A stretch of 6,307 nucleotides of DNA from Pseudomonadota bacterium (GTDB taxonomy: Bacteria > Pseudomonadota > Gammaproteobacteria > Xanthomonadales > Marinicellaceae), in contig QQUO01000201.1 of assembly GCA_008501575.1 (NCBI GenBank), positions 1 to 6,307 on the forward strand. The letters run 5' to 3'. Position 1 is the stretch's first letter. Every line of letters starts with the position of its first letter. Below the pieces are notes generated by a model. That model saw only the letters and a program-made list of their open reading frames with translations, did not search any database and was not told the origin of the DNA. Shown piece after piece: positions 4,835-6,307 of this stretch. The translations under genes were made by a program, and so were the position numbers.

Positions 4835-6307
4835 ATGATTAGCGTTAACGGATCAGTGACTTACAGCAGCTTATTGCGCTATGTAAAACCTTATCGCCTG
4901 GTGTTCTTTTTGGCATTGTTTGGGGCTGTGATAGATGCCGCCATGAAGGGCTTTTTTGTGTGGATGTTGTCGCCCATATTAGAGCAAGGATTTACCAACC
5001 AGGATCCCCAGTGGGTGCGCCTGATCCCGTTTTTTGTGATTGGTATTTTTTTTATACGCAGTGTCGGTAATTACATGGCAGCCTATGGCTTTACCTGGGT
5101 CGGGCGACAAATAATCAATGACCTCAGGTGGCAAATCTTTAGCCAATATCTGCGCTTGCCACAACGCTTTTATGACCGCCATACCACTGGTGGTTTATTG
5201 TCCCGATTAATTTATGACATTGAGCAGATGGCCAATGGCGTGTCGAAAAATTTTGTGTTGATTATCCGGGAATTTTTATCCATTATCTTTTATTTAGCGG
5301 TGATGTTTTATTATTCCTGGCAGCTGGCATTGGTGGCTTTTGTGGTGTTTCCCATTATTGCGGCAGTGGTCCATCAAATTAATAAACGATTTCGGCGCAT
5401 CGGTCATGGTATTCAAGATTCAGTGTCAGATATTTCAAGCACGGCTGAAGAACTGATTCGAGGTCATAAAATCGTTAAAATATTTCACGGCGAAGACCAA
5501 GAAAAAGCCAAATTTAAGCGTAATTTAAAGGCCAATCGCCAATTACAAGTCAAGATTGCCGCCACCAAAGAAGTGTTGTCAACCATCACCCTAATGCTGG
5601 TGGCCACTGCCTTGGCTGTTATTATGTATCTGGCGGCAAAATCCGGCATGCCAGCCAATGATTTTATGTCTTTTATGACTGCAATGTTGGTTCTTTTGCC
5701 GACGGTTAAAAACTTATCCACCGTGTTTGCCACCATCCAAACCACCATGGCCGCTGCCGACAGCGTGCAGCAGATTGTCAGTGCCAAACCAGAGGAAGAT
5801 ACCGGTTGTGAGGAATTGCACAGTGAATTTATTGATATCCAGTTTAAAGACGTGTCATTTGCTTACAATGATGAAACAGCCGCTTTAAAAAATATCAATT
5901 TACAGATTAAAGCTGGCGACAAGGTGGCTTTTGTGGGTGCCTCCGGTGGCGGTAAAAGTACTTTGGTCAATTTGGTGCCACGGTTTTATGACATCTCTTC
6001 AGGATTATTATTGATTAACCAGCACCCGATTGAGACTTACACTTTGCGCAGCCTGCGTGATCATTTGGCGGTGGTGTCGCAGGAAATTATTTTGTTTAAT
6101 GACAGTGTTAAAAATAACATTGCTTATGGCGCCTTGCGTTCATGCAGCGAAGATGAAATTATCGAAGCGGCACGTAAAGCCCACGCCTTAGATTTTATTG
6201 CCCAATTACCGAATGGATTTGATACCATGTTGGGCGAAAACGGCATTGGCTTATCCGGCGGCCAACGACAGCGAATTGCCATAGCACGCGCCTTGTTAAA
6301 AAACGCC
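4835..6307 (+). CDS. msbA: MsbA-type lipid A export ABC transporter, 3' end beyond the window
   Basis: 491 codons are present and the frame is still open at the right edge; MsbA is usually about 580 residues, so roughly 90 are missing. The N-terminal transmembrane domain (about 1-315) has helices near 22-45, 64-85, 140-180 and 248-300. The ATP-binding domain starts near residue 330 (IQFKDVSFAYND) and shows Walker A GASGGGKST (368-376), the Q-loop Gln416 in VVSQE, and the signature LSGGQRQR (473-480). Walker B, D-loop and His switch lie outside. MsbA works as a homodimer that flips lipid A-core across the inner membrane. PYRLVFFLALFGAVIDAAMKGFFVWMLSPILEQGF resembles MsbA N-termini, and the place after exbB-exbD fits; lpxK would commonly follow. 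The ATG is 4 bases past the exbD stop with no clear Shine-Dalgarno site, so coupling is likely. Confidence 0.9.
   Translation, partial: MISVNGSVTYSSLLRYVKPYRLVFFLALFGAVIDAAMKGFFVWMLSPILEQGFTNQDPQWVRLIPFFVIGIFFIRSVGNYMAAYGFTWVGRQIINDLRWQIFSQYLRLPQRFYDRHTTGGLLSRLIYDIEQMANGVSKNFVLIIREFLSIIFYLAVMFYYSWQLALVAFVVFPIIAAVVHQINKRFRRIGHGIQDSVSDISSTAEELIRGHKIVKIFHGEDQEKAKFKRNLKANRQLQVKIAATKEVLSTITLMLVATALAVIMYLAAKSGMPANDFMSFMTAMLVLLPTVKNLSTVFATIQTTMAAADSVQQIVSAKPEEDTGCEELHSEFIDIQFKDVSFAYNDETAALKNINLQIKAGDKVAFVGASGGGKSTLVNLVPRFYDISSGLLLINQHPIETYTLRSLRDHLAVVSQEIILFNDSVKNNIAYGALRSCSEDEIIEAARKAHALDFIAQLPNGFDTMLGENGIGLSGGQRQRIAIARALLKNA

Noticed and set aside
4830..4838. ATG overlapping the exbD stop (TAATG) as the msbA start
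   Set aside because: It reads ATG CCA TGA and stops at once; the ATG at 4835 opens the msbA frame.
1..6307. Mobile element, CRISPR array, toxin-antitoxin or defence system
   Set aside because: No transposase, integrase, regularly spaced repeats, or small paired toxin-like genes are visible; every gene-length region is accounted for by metabolic, regulatory or envelope genes.

Overview
The window looks like a chromosomal segment of a gammaproteobacterium, probably a marine or free-living heterotroph with a fairly AT-rich genome. The main evidence is the tight exbB-exbD-msbA order, a familiar gammaproteobacterial envelope arrangement. A long two-domain fatty acyl-CoA reductase of the type known from Marinobacter, a wax-ester producer, supports the same view. 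No genus can be fixed from the sequence alone. No rRNA, tRNA, CRISPR array, transposase or phage gene is visible.

Layout, left to right. Bases 1-166 hold a possible 3' end of an upstream gene (1-132, weak) and the leader of the next gene. At 167-739 (+) lies a small lipoprotein of unknown function. Converging on it, 752-1378 (-), is a TetR-family regulator. Two bases upstream of that regulator on the same strand, 1381-1638 (-), is an acyl-CoA-binding protein. An 83-base divergent intergenic region (1639-1721) carries two imperfect inverted repeats and overlapping promoter-like elements. From it the reductase reads rightward (1722-3710, 662 residues). After a 92-base gap with a small hairpin comes an ExbB/TolQ-type proton-channel subunit with a GTG start (3803-4414). 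Its ExbD partner overlaps it by 4 bases (4411-4830), and an MsbA-type lipid A flippase starts 4 bases later (4835) and runs off the right edge.

Two functional blocks can be read. The first is an acyl-CoA module: a regulator, an acyl-CoA carrier and an enzyme that reduces acyl-CoA, sharing one divergent control region. A simple inference is that the TetR protein senses an acyl-CoA or related lipid and controls both its own operon and the reductase, with the carrier protein buffering or delivering substrate. The likely product is fatty alcohol, possibly for wax esters, but no wax ester synthase is in the window. The second block is a translationally coupled envelope operon: an ion-driven inner-membrane motor pair plus the ABC flippase that moves lipid A-core across the inner membrane.

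The most interesting parts are the self-contained acyl-CoA module with its candidate operators, and a 16-base perfect palindrome at the far end of the regulator operon that shares a 9-base core with one candidate operator. I do not see a clearly novel defence or mobile system here.
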